Source: Paludibacter sp.
GTDB taxonomy: Bacteria; Bacteroidota; Bacteroidia; Bacteroidales; Paludibacteraceae
Direction: 5' to 3'
DNA length: 25,840 nt
Assembly (NCBI GenBank): GCA_028748945.1
Contig: JAQTOL010000002.1
Location: 1-25,840, forward strand
Below, in pieces: positions 1 through 9,600 of the stretch. How positions within the stretch are numbered: position 1 is the stretch's first letter; each line of letters starts with the position of its first letter. The notes under the pieces are model-generated. The model did no database searches and was not told where the DNA came from. It saw only the letters and a list, made by a program, of their open reading frames with translations. The translations under genes and the position numbers were made by a program.

Positions 1-982
1 CGTTGGTATCCGCCACTTTAAATCTCAATATAAACAATACGCCACTACCCGTAACAGCAGTCGGAAAAGCAAAAGTAACAACAGCTTTTCCACTTTGTTT
101 TGAAAATACAACACCGGAATGTCCATCCAGGATAGTATTTGTTGTAATCAACGTATCGAACGACAGAACGCTTTCATTAAAACTGAAAGCAAACTTTCCT
201 GAAAGAATTGCCGTTGCATCCAGATTTTTAAAATACAATGGAATATCAATCTGTTTATTCTGATAAGAAGTGGTATCCGGTATCGTTGCATTCAGACTTC
301 GACAGTCAATATTCCCGGATTGTCCTACATATCCATTTACATCAGTTGAAAAAACTTTCACAATACCACTTGCCAGCACCGTCAACATACCATTTGAGGC
401 AATACTGGCAATAGCATTATCACTTACCGACCAGGTATAGGGAGCAGTTCCGCCATTGGAACTAAACTGCAGCACATCCCCGATATTGAGAATGGAGTTT
501 GACGGATAAACATTAATTGTCGGTTTGGCAGTAATCGAAATATAACCATTAGTAAAAGTCAAAGCTGGAGTTCCTTCATTGAAAAAATTGCTTGATGTAT
601 TGTTACGAAAGGACAGATAACCACTGTAATTAATCAACACCATTTTTACATTTAAAAGTATTCCGGAACCGGCCAATGCTTGTGACCCTGCGCCTACTAT
701 GGTAAAATGATCAGTAAAATCTTTTACGACCAGATCACCCATCGTCGATGAAATAGTAGATGCAGAGTTTACTCCTAATAATTTCATTGTTGAGCTACTA
801 TATCCGATATCAAACTGAAAGGCTTTTACATTGAGTCCTGTCAGGTCATCGTCCACATACAAAGGAATTGTAATGGTATCACCTGCAATTCCTGTCAGGT
901 TTGGAAACCTGACCAGAATTGCCCGGGTGAACTGCCCTCCCAACCAAAGGGAGAGCAGTAATATTATTATTTTCCGTTTCAT
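1..982 (-). CDS. Partial secreted cohesin-like protein (3' end beyond the left edge)
   Basis: The frame is open from an ATG at 980-982 to base 1 without a stop, giving 327 complete codons, so the C-terminus is missing. Residues 1-21 form a signal peptide (MKRK, then a hydrophobic stretch). Residues 22-152 look like a cohesin fold: the IPLYVDD strand, the FQFDIGY strand and the GILLNVKM strand are typical of this beta-sandwich. Residues 154-222 resemble a bacterial Ig-like (BIG2) domain (YTWSVSDNAIASI). Residues 230-327 look like a second cohesin (IDIPLYFKNL, FAFSFNESVLSF). The start lies 30 bases after the stop of the dockerin-bearing neighbour, so the two genes are probably co-transcribed. 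A T9SS sorting domain is expected beyond the edge but not seen. Cohesin assignment is by eye; other Ig-like adhesion domains are the main alternative. Confidence 0.8.
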   Translation of the reverse strand, partial: MKRKIIILLLSLWLGGQFTRAILVRFPNLTGIAGDTITIPLYVDDDLTGLNVKAFQFDIGYSSSTMKLLGVNSASTISSTMGDLVVKDFTDHFTIVGAGSQALAGSGILLNVKMVLINYSGYLSFRNNTSSNFFNEGTPALTFTNGYISITAKPTINVYPSNSILNIGDVLQFSSNGGTAPYTWSVSDNAIASIASNGMLTVLASGIVKVFSTDVNGYVGQSGNIDCRSLNATIPDTTSYQNKQIDIPLYFKNLDATAILSGKFAFSFNESVLSFDTLITTNTILDGHSGVVFSKQSGKAVVTFAFPTAVTGSGVLFILRFKVADTN

Positions 983-1012
983 AATCCTATTTTTTAAGGT
1001 AATGACCAAAAA

Positions 1013-4000
1013 TTACTGAACGATTACTTTTTGTAATTGCGTTTTATTTCCCGAAACCATTTTCAGAATATAAATACCTTGCTTCATACTATTCAGTTTA
1101 ATTGAATACTCACCCGCATCATGAGTTGCATCCACCAATAAAGCAACCTCTTTACCTGTGACATCAAATATTGAAATTGAAACAGGTGTTCCATTATTTT
1201 GAACCAGGTATCGAACGAACGAATTGGATTGAACAGGATTTGGATAAACCGAGAACATATTTGATTCATTTAATCCAATCTGATTCAATCCTGAAACCAA
1301 ATCACTAATCTGAATGACTTTTGAAACCGAAGAAAGCGTATAGTCAATTTCATCAGCCTGGAATTTATCAATTCCCAATGTCGTAACCGTGTTCTGTCCA
1401 ACACTACCAACCAGTTTAAACGTGATATTAGCTACCTGAGCATGACTGCCAAGTTTATCCGTTCCTGCGATTGCAATCCGGAGTTTTCCTGTTGCCCGAT
1501 CGATATTATAAGCAAACAATCTGTTTGTTACATCACTTCCTGCGGTTACCGAAACAGGTTCTATCAATGCAGCATCAAATGTAGTAGCCATATCGAGCGA
1601 AATACTACGGGATGCATTTTCAACCTGAACAGGAATAGTAAAGGTATTATCAGCATTCCGGGTAATGTCACCATAAGATAATACTACATCATTGACAACT
1701 GCCGGACTCTTCATTTCTCCCGGGAATACACTATTAATACCTGCCACAAATTGCAGAATAAGCGAAGCATCATATGCCGATATAGAACCATCAGCACTAA
1801 CATCGGCTACAGTTTGCTGTAATGGCGAAAGTGTTATTGAACTAACCACACTCTGGAGAACCAACGAAGCATCATATGCTTGTACGCTTCCATTCAAACT
1901 AACATCTCCCAATAATGGATTTCCCGATCCTGTCGTTTTCCAGGGTGAATAAATAACTTTATCTGAAATAAGACCACCTGTTCCGCCGGGATTTGTAGCG
2001 TGTGTCGGTCCGCTATTGTTACCCCACCAGCAATTGGTAGCATCTACATCAAATGATTTGTTTACATTGTTAACGGCATAACTGGTGTTATTATAAAAAT
2101 CACAATAATTGATTTTTGGATTTGAAGCTCCATTGATCAATACACCGTTCTGGTTATCCGAAATCAAACAATTGCTAATTTGAGGACTGGCTGCAGACAT
2201 CGAAATTGCTCCATCTGAACTGTAATATCCTGCATATTTTATAATACAATGTTTCACTTTACACAAATTGTCGAGTGAAACGTCTTCGAAATTTATTCCT
2301 GACCATGTATATCCGGATCTTGGATTTGTGGCCGTACTATCAGAATTAGTATCTCCGGCATAAAAATCATCTTTAATTGTAGTGAAAACAATGGTGCTAT
2401 CAGGAGTTGATCCACCCATAGCCATTAATCCACGCTTTACGTCGAGTTTAGCCCAATCGGCTAATTTACAGACAATACCAGGGTTCATTGTTAGGGTAAC
2501 ACTTGTTCCAATGGTATAATTTCCGGAGAAATAATAAGGGATATTTTCTATTCCACCAAAGTTTTTCTTTCCCAATGCAGCATCCTGAACCAACTCCTCG
2601 GAAAGAACACCTATTGCTTTATAAGTTGATCCTGAAATTGTATTTCCAAGCGATGTAGCCGGATAGGAAACCAAAGAAATACACATTGGGGTATAAACCA
2701 GATTATCAAAGGAATTATTATCTATTTTCGGCGTTGAAACTCCATTCAAAACCACGCCCCATTTGCTGTTTTTAAACTGCGAATTTTGAATCGAAGGAGA
2801 AGCTTGCAACAACTGAATCCCCCGGTCGAAATAGTCAAATACTGCATAATTTATTTCGCTCAGATCAATACTTACGTCTTCGAAAGTAAGGGCGTAGGCA
2901 GACATATAATTCTTATTCGGAACCACAGTAGTTCCATTATTGTTTGTGTCAAACGGATTCCCATAAGTATCGTCGGACATATTACAAAATACAACCGGAT
3001 GAGCAAGCGTTCCATTAACTGTCAATTGACCTGCAACATCAAAAAGAGATACATTATCGGATTTGAACACAACTCCTTCGGGTATGGTAATATGAGTGCC
3101 TGAATTTACACTACTGGTTCCGTAAAAGAAATAGGTCATATTGCTATATCCGGCAAAATCGCGTTTTGGAATAGTAGCATCAACCGAATAATTTTCAGGA
3201 ACAACACCAATGGCAATGATTCCTATGTTTGAAAGCGAATTATTGCTAAATGTAGGATTCGAAAACAGGCTCATGGTAATGGGCGTTTTGTCAATATTAT
3301 TAAATTCATTATTACTGATTACCGGGGTGGCACTGCCAAATACTCCTATGGCAGATGTGGAGGAATGTTCAATCCTGCAACTGTCGATTACCATTTTAGC
3401 ATTATTCACAGTAACATTACCATAGTAATTGTACCCGTAATAACCACTTCCACCATAGTTAAATATACAGTCCCGTAATAAATTGGAAGCATCCAATCCT
3501 GAGCTATTAAATTGAATTTTATCCCAGTTACCTTTTTGTGGAGTTGAACTGTTTCCATCACCATTTGTATCGCCACCTTTAGAGTCATCTCTGATGGATG
3601 TAAATACTATCGGCAAAGTTTTGCTACCAACAGCCACCAATGCTCCGTTCACAATGATACCATTATAGTAATTGGTAAATTTGAGTACGACTCCCTCTCC
3701 TATATGCAAAGTTGTATTAGGCATAATTGTCAAGTTGTCAATAATATAAGCAACATTGTAAATTCCGCCAACATCACGCCGGGTTAATGTGGCGTCAGTT
3801 GAAAGGTTTCCTTCTATGATTCGAATACCGTTGCTTCCGTTACCTAATGATGCAAAAAGCGGAGAGGAGAAGTTGAAAACAGGATTTGAAGTGAGCGACA
3901 TGGATATCGGGTCGAGCCGGCAATTTTTAATAGTAACATTATTCGTGCAGACTGGTGAAGATGAACCTTCAAATCGCATTCCATAATAATTACCATCGCT

Positions 4001-6229
4001 TATCAGTGTATTTGAAACCGTATTTCCGGCGTCAGTAAAAGTAAGTATCCCTTGTTCACCTCCACCTCCACCGTAAAAGAATTTGCAATAATTAATCAGA
4101 CTGAATGCATCATCCGTAGTTGCCCTGAAGTAAACAGATCCCCAGTTTCCTTTTGCAGGAGCAACAGCATTTCCATCATTTCGGGTATCTTTTGGAACAC
4201 CGTAATTATCATCATTAATGGAAGTAAATTTGATGGAGTCGTTGACCAAACCATTGGCTTTAAATCCTCCGTTTACATAAATGTTATTTTGCATTTTAAT
4301 AACAACACCCGGATTAACAGTAACATTAATTCCTGAATTAATGGTCAGATCAGCCAGCAACACGTAACAAACATTATTATAACCGGCTATATTCCGTTTC
4401 CCTATTGTACCATTTATACCGACAGATTCTCCGATGATTCCTAATGCTGTCCAACCATTATTCACAAATGAAATATTGGTAAAAGTAGGATTAGCAGACA
4501 CAGAGAGAGCAATAGGTGTATATTGAGCATTTGTAAGTTCCGTATTGTCAACTATCGGATTGGATGCCTGATAAGCAAAAAGACCATAAGCGTTATCCTT
4601 TAACACACAATTAGTAATCGTAGGGGAAGCATTTATTGTGGTAACAGCACCACCATTGATATATTGAGTATACCAACGACTACTCATGCTGGCATATTTC
4701 ACCTGGCAATAGTTGAGTAAACATTTCGTATCATCACTGGTACCTTCAAATATAATTCCACTCCAGTCTCCTCGAACAGGATTCGTCTGAGTACCATCTT
4801 TATTTGTGTCACCCGGATTTCCATGATTATCATCTTTTGAAGAAGTGAAGATTATTTGTTTAGTTCCCGGACCACCATTTGCAATCAAAGCTCCTTTTAC
4901 CACAATACCCGTGTAATAGTTGGTACTTTTAATCACAATTCCCGTATCGATGGTAAGGGTATATGCTTCAGGAATAGTCAATTCACCCAACATCAAGTAA
5001 GTCACATTTGGTATTCCGGTAACATCACGTTGAATAAGATGTGAATCAGCTCCTAAAGTAGAGCCTAAGAGACCAATGGCGTCATACTGATTGTCCGAAA
5101 ATGAGAATGTATTATTTAAAAATACGGGGGAAGCATCAAAAGTCATAGCAATGGGAACTACCTGACTACTTGCCATCGTATTATTTGTGAATACAGGGCT
5201 GCTAACGCCATCTAATTCTGCACCATAATAATTATTGGCCATATAACACGAATCAATTTTGGGGCTGGCGTTTTCGATAATTATTCCTCCACGATTGCCA
5301 CTACCTCCAAATGTAATATCACATCGTTTTAAAATACATTGTGCATCAACCGATGTATTTCTAAAGTAAATTCCACCCCATGAGCCTTTGGTAGGTACAG
5401 AGGCAATTCCATCTGCATTGGTATCACCTCCGATATTATCATTTGTAGTCGAAGTAAAAATTATTTTGTTACCGAAGCTGGCATTGGCATTTAAAATCCC
5501 ATCAACATATATCCAACTTGAACATTTTAATGAGTTTCCACTGGCAATACTTAAATTACCGGTACTGTTAATTGTAAAACTTGTATAAAAGACATAAGGA
5601 ATCGGTAGTAATTCAAGATTCCAGTTAGTACTTAAACCAGAGAAGTAAATATAGGCAGCGTCATGTTTATTTCCGGTAAAATTATTGCCTCCATTGTTGT
5701 GCAAAGCACCATAATTAGTAAAAACGATAGGGTAATCGCAGCCGGAAATTGAGGAGTTTTTGATATTAACTGTGCCTGTATATGTTTGTATTCCTCCCGA
5801 GTATGAATTACTAATAGAAGATCCGTTTATATTTGTGGTTCCCATGTAAGCATAAATGGCTCCACTATTACTTTTCCCTCCGTATTCAATATTGCAGGTG
5901 TCAAGGGTCACATTTCCGGTACTATTTGTCTGAATCTGACTCCAGTCCCCTTTTTGTTTTGGACTAAGATTGGAGGTAAATTGGGCTTTCCGGGCTTTGA
6001 GCGTTCCATCCACATAAAGACCAATATTAGAATTAAACATTACCACTACACCACTATCTATTGACAGTGTAAATCCATTATTTACAGTCACATTAGCAGT
6101 CACAATATAAGGACTGTTTGCCAGGGTCCAGGTAGTATTTCCTGTTATAGAACCCGAAACATTGGTAGCATTCAACATATTGAAAGCTACCATAAAGCTG
6201 ATTAAGCCTAAAAGTAATAACTTCTTCAT
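1013..6229 (-). CDS. Giant secreted beta-helix protein with dockerin, cohesin-like and T9SS sorting domains
   Basis: This 1738-residue protein starts with a signal peptide (MKKLLLLGLISFMVAFNMLNA). Residues about 25-1430 are right-handed beta-helix type sequence, rich in N, G, S and T, with motifs such as ASPxIxNC and SNPxFxNN. Six units of about 205 residues each contain a loop like DDxxGDTNxDG, a likely calcium site, near residues 268, 471, 678, 886, 1090 and 1290. Residues 1440-1500 form a type I dockerin: two 12-residue calcium loops begin at D1442 (DVSLNGSVQAYD) and D1476 (DVSADGSISAYD). Residues about 1510-1640 look like a cohesin. Residues 1655-1738 are a T9SS sorting domain (SVYPNPVQ, ending KVIVQ). 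It is probably a cell-surface protein. The beta-helix may bind or cut a polysaccharide, but I see no recognisable catalytic motif. It precedes the partial cohesin gene by 30 bases. Confidence 0.9.
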   Translation of the reverse strand: MKKLLLLGLISFMVAFNMLNATNVSGSITGNTTWTLANSPYIVTANVTVNNGFTLSIDSGVVVMFNSNIGLYVDGTLKARKAQFTSNLSPKQKGDWSQIQTNSTGNVTLDTCNIEYGGKSNSGAIYAYMGTTNINGSSISNSYSGGIQTYTGTVNIKNSSISGCDYPIVFTNYGALHNNGGNNFTGNKHDAAYIYFSGLSTNWNLELLPIPYVFYTSFTINSTGNLSIASGNSLKCSSWIYVDGILNANASFGNKIIFTSTTNDNIGGDTNADGIASVPTKGSWGGIYFRNTSVDAQCILKRCDITFGGSGNRGGIIIENASPKIDSCYMANNYYGAELDGVSSPVFTNNTMASSQVVPIAMTFDASPVFLNNTFSFSDNQYDAIGLLGSTLGADSHLIQRDVTGIPNVTYLMLGELTIPEAYTLTIDTGIVIKSTNYYTGIVVKGALIANGGPGTKQIIFTSSKDDNHGNPGDTNKDGTQTNPVRGDWSGIIFEGTSDDTKCLLNYCQVKYASMSSRWYTQYINGGAVTTINASPTITNCVLKDNAYGLFAYQASNPIVDNTELTNAQYTPIALSVSANPTFTNISFVNNGWTALGIIGESVGINGTIGKRNIAGYNNVCYVLLADLTINSGINVTVNPGVVIKMQNNIYVNGGFKANGLVNDSIKFTSINDDNYGVPKDTRNDGNAVAPAKGNWGSVYFRATTDDAFSLINYCKFFYGGGGGEQGILTFTDAGNTVSNTLISDGNYYGMRFEGSSSPVCTNNVTIKNCRLDPISMSLTSNPVFNFSSPLFASLGNGSNGIRIIEGNLSTDATLTRRDVGGIYNVAYIIDNLTIMPNTTLHIGEGVVLKFTNYYNGIIVNGALVAVGSKTLPIVFTSIRDDSKGGDTNGDGNSSTPQKGNWDKIQFNSSGLDASNLLRDCIFNYGGSGYYGYNYYGNVTVNNAKMVIDSCRIEHSSTSAIGVFGSATPVISNNEFNNIDKTPITMSLFSNPTFSNNSLSNIGIIAIGVVPENYSVDATIPKRDFAGYSNMTYFFYGTSSVNSGTHITIPEGVVFKSDNVSLFDVAGQLTVNGTLAHPVVFCNMSDDTYGNPFDTNNNGTTVVPNKNYMSAYALTFEDVSIDLSEINYAVFDYFDRGIQLLQASPSIQNSQFKNSKWGVVLNGVSTPKIDNNSFDNLVYTPMCISLVSYPATSLGNTISGSTYKAIGVLSEELVQDAALGKKNFGGIENIPYYFSGNYTIGTSVTLTMNPGIVCKLADWAKLDVKRGLMAMGGSTPDSTIVFTTIKDDFYAGDTNSDSTATNPRSGYTWSGINFEDVSLDNLCKVKHCIIKYAGYYSSDGAISMSAASPQISNCLISDNQNGVLINGASNPKINYCDFYNNTSYAVNNVNKSFDVDATNCWWGNNSGPTHATNPGGTGGLISDKVIYSPWKTTGSGNPLLGDVSLNGSVQAYDASLVLQSVVSSITLSPLQQTVADVSADGSISAYDASLILQFVAGINSVFPGEMKSPAVVNDVVLSYGDITRNADNTFTIPVQVENASRSISLDMATTFDAALIEPVSVTAGSDVTNRLFAYNIDRATGKLRIAIAGTDKLGSHAQVANITFKLVGSVGQNTVTTLGIDKFQADEIDYTLSSVSKVIQISDLVSGLNQIGLNESNMFSVYPNPVQSNSFVRYLVQNNGTPVSISIFDVTGKEVALLVDATHDAGEYSIKLNSMKQGIYILKMVSGNKTQLQKVIVQ
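1945..5570 (-). repeat. Six protein-level repeats of about 205 residues within the beta-helix gene
   Basis: Each unit of roughly 615 bases encodes, in order: an RDxxGxxNVxY segment, a segment like LTIxxGVVIK, a VxGALxAxG segment, FTSxxDD, DTNxDG, a GxWxxIxF segment, an ASPxIxNC turn, and a SNPxFxNN turn followed by AIGV. The calcium-loop-like motif recurs near bases 5425, 4815, 4195, 3570, 2960 and 2360. The spacing is regular but the copies are diverged, so this is an old internal amplification and not a recent DNA duplication. A shortened unit without the loop precedes them. Confidence 0.8.
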
Positions 6230-6660
6230 ATTCCGATTTTTAAATTATAGATAATATTAATTAAGTCAATAACACGTATTAAGATAATATATAAAAGATA
6301 CAATTATACACCCGGCAATGAGTTAAATTACAAATACAATTTTCAAATCAATTTATGGTTTGATTGAATAAATTGTGTGATAATTATTAGCATCAGTTTT
6401 TCAAAAATATCAAAGATCAACTTGTTTGGGAATTTTCAAGCTATATAAAAACAATACAACTTTTAGTTTTGTTCGACACTTAATTAAATTTATTTATGTT
6501 TTACAACACCTTATTTTGATGTTTATATAATTTCATTCACAATTAGCCGGTTAATTCAGGCTTTTAAGACAACAGCAGACTCCAAATTTTATATTTCGGA
6601 ATCTGCTGTAAGGTAAATGATAATTTAAATCAGTCGAGATAAAAAAGTTTTTTTGAATGA
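6230..6660. other. Non-coding gap upstream of the beta-helix gene
   Basis: These 431 AT-rich bases separate the phosphorylase stop from the beta-helix start and hold no convincing gene. A hairpin lies at 6572-6609. Because this is the largest gap in the window, a new promoter for the two leftward genes is likely here. One weak match to the Bacteroidota promoter pattern (TTG, then TAnnTTTG) on the minus strand is TTG near 6437-6439 with GATCTTTG at 6411-6418, spacing 18, one mismatch. TATTTTTG at 6402-6409 fits the downstream box better but lacks an upstream partner. Neither is strong enough to call as a separate feature. Confidence 0.5.
6572..6609 (-). terminator. Hairpin after the phosphorylase gene, possible terminator
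   Basis: Two 12-base arms (6572-6583 and 6598-6609) pair at 11 of 12 positions around a 14-base AT-rich loop. It begins about 50 bases after the phosphorylase stop. The bases following the stem in the minus direction (TGTCTTAAAAG) are only mildly U-rich, so it could be a terminator or a 3'-end stabilising structure. Confidence 0.5.
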
Positions 6661-9600
6661 TCAAATAGCTACAAAGTGAAAGATAATTTTAAGAATACTT
6701 TTATCCCGATTGAAAACAGCCCGGCTTTGAGACGGAATTAAGGAATAATCTTGTGATCGTTTGGTTTTTCCATTTTGCTGAATAATTTCAAAACCCTGTT
6801 TTCCATCTATTTGATAAACAAAAGGGACAGAACAATAAGTGAATTTCAAATGCGAAAATTCATTTTCTGAATTTGGCTGAATAAATTCATCTGCTTTCAG
6901 AATGGACGGTTTTATAGAAATGCATCCGTTGTCAACAACAATTCCCAGCTCAAAAAAGCGGCTAATGATGTCTTCTTTCACCTGACCGGTCATGCCCGGT
7001 TGCTGAACGCCCGCCATCATTGGGGTGTGCGAATATGGATCGAAAGGAAACGAACCGTAATCTGCCGGCGATTTATGTGCACCGATTCCTGTTTTTACTT
7101 CAGCATAATGATGTTTTAGTTTTTCAAGGATTACAATATCGGAATTTTCCGTAACAGCTTTTTTGATATTTTCGCCAATAGCCAGCAACAGCTTTGAAAC
7201 CATGTGCCAGTAAATACAGCCTAAACCTTCGTATTTATAAAATGTCCCTGAACGTCCGGTAAACGATTGATGATCAAAAAGTTTTTCGTATAACTGTTCG
7301 ATTTGAAGTTGCTCGCTATCCGAAACTTCAAATGCTGAGCCGGCTTTCAATTTATTTAAAGCTGCTGTGAGGAATCCGGCATTATTGAAATTGGCATTGA
7401 AATGTAATTCACCTTTATTATCCCTGCAAATAATGTTGGTGTTTCCGGCTGAAACTAATTGTTGAAGAAGCGGAATTCGACTGACATCTTCTGCAGGAAT
7501 GTGGTTCTTTTCTAAAAATAATGGCAATTTCTTATTCGGATATAAAATATAACTTAGCTGATCAGCGCGATAAAGCGAACTGTTGCGCAATGCATCGAGT
7601 AGTTCAACGACTTCAACGGGAGTTAATTTCCCGGATGTCAACACCGCAACCTGACCTTCAAGCATTTCGTACAAGTGGCGAATGGCAACTTCATTATCGG
7701 TGAAACTAACCAGATTATAAGCGTGATAGAGTTTGTCTTCACGTTTGTTTACCGAAATTGACTGATCGATAAATTTCAGGACCACCTCAAAGAAATTGCT
7801 TAAATCCTGTTTAGCAAGAACTTCTTTTTTTGATGAAGTTTCGTTGTAAATTTTTGTCCGGTAATTTTCACCGGCTTTACCTAACACATCTGCCATCTGA
7901 CGTCGTTGCATATCATCAAAACCTTTTTCGGGCAATAATTCATGAGATTGGAATGCCTTAAATATTTCTACGAAAAACGAATACATTTCTCCGGAAACTG
8001 TATATTTTTCAAGCGCTGAACTTTTGTAAAGTTCCTGCATAAATGCCACAAAACGTCTTATATAATAAAGTGTCACCATTGAAGCTCCGGTTCCCACCAA
8101 TGCATTATTGGCATCGTTCCATTCGGGACGCAAGGTATTCACCCAAATGCCGGCTTCAGGAATAAAATTACTCAATTTAGCCAATAAAGTAGCCAGTATT
8201 TTTTCAGTGAAAGTCACCAGTTTTACTTCGTTTGTCGGAGTCAAAATCAGTCGGGCATCGGAGCCGTAAGTTTTTTCGAGTTTTTCAATGGCATGATGAA
8301 GTTTGGCATCGAAACGAATGGAATTTTTTGGATTGGCAACAATTTCGTCGTAGCTTTTCAGGCGGTATGGCACATTGGCAAACGCAAACATCTCCTTATC
8401 GAGCCAGGAAAGCAGACTTTCCGGATAATGATTGTGTGAAACTTCCATGAGTTTCAATAAATATATAATCTGATGATCGCCCCAGTAGCCTATATTTGAC
8501 CATGGATTTTCGGGTTCAATCACTTCCCAGTCTATTCCTTCATTGGACACCTTGTATGGATTGTAACCATCAGCAGTAGTAGCGTTTAGAAACTTGGCAA
8601 TAATTCCGTTGATATATCCCGGGAATGACAAAGAAAGTGCTTCCCAGTTTTGAAAAATATCCCGCCAGTTTCCCTGATACGAAAGTAGTTTGTTGCCTGC
8701 ATCATCCTTCACATTGATATCGAATAAATTCCATGGACGGCTCGGATCGCCATGACGACGACTGAAAGTCAACGGTAAATACTCCTGAAACAACCGGTAT
8801 AAATTGGCGTCGTTTTGTTGTTGAATCAACTTATCAAGTTCTGTATAGTCAATAGAGTCCGGAAGTTTAGCCAGAAAATCTGTCTGTTTTTCCCAAAGTG
8901 CAACATTGAAATGTTTTACATGCTCACCGAAGTTGACAGCATAGATGCTGTAATTTTCGCTGTAAATACCTCCTCGCATAGTATTAAACAACACATTCGA
9001 AAAATGGCGGGCAACACCGTTTTCATCTGCTGTTTGCTGAATCCCATCCGCTTGCGCTACAATTGATTTGAGGTTTCTGGTCCCTTTATCAATATTTTGT
9101 TCCAGAATGACAGTGATATTTTTTGTTTCGGAAATGATTTTCAGCAAATTATTCACCTGAGCTGCATCCTGATTTACTTCGGCTATAAAATACCAGTTTT
9201 TTGCTTCCGATGCTTTCAAATGAACTTCGGAACACGCAAAGAATGCTCCCCGAACTCCTTTTGCTTCGGTTTCAGGTGTCGGCTTTTGACCGTTTCTGAA
9301 AGCATCCAGTTGCGATGAGCTCAATAAATAAATTGCATTTTCAAGTCCGGTATTCCAAACGGTATTGGCTCTGAGCGATTCACTCGGTTCAGCACGATCC
9401 ACCAAAATAGCTTCCATGCGGAAAAGTGCAAGAGATGAATTTTCCACCAATTCTGTTTTCTTGTAACCATCTACAAGCGTCGAAAAGGTGTTTTGAGTCA
9501 ATCGGTCAATTCCTGATGGAAGGATATTTTGTAAACCGTCTACCAGATAGACTACAGTAGAATCTGCATCTTCATTTGTCAATGTGCTTTTCTTAATCCA

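Noticed and set aside
3..263. 86-codon plus-strand frame at the left edge
   Set aside because: The minus strand here is a continuous cohesin-like coding frame with a signal peptide and start 30 bases after the previous gene.
1442..1952. Plus-strand frames of 79 and 86 codons inside the beta-helix gene
   Set aside because: They lie opposite the dockerin/cohesin coding region, which has clear protein motifs on the minus strand; no ribosome binding site or family pattern supports them. The same applies to all other plus-strand frames in the window.
1945..5570. Regular repeats as a possible CRISPR or satellite array
   Set aside because: The repeats are about 615 bases, protein-level and diverged at DNA level, without short identical repeats and unique spacers.
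6402..6439. Promoter for the beta-helix gene
   Set aside because: Matches to the TTG / TAnnTTTG pattern are incomplete or wrongly spaced in a very AT-rich region; kept only as a remark in the gap entry.
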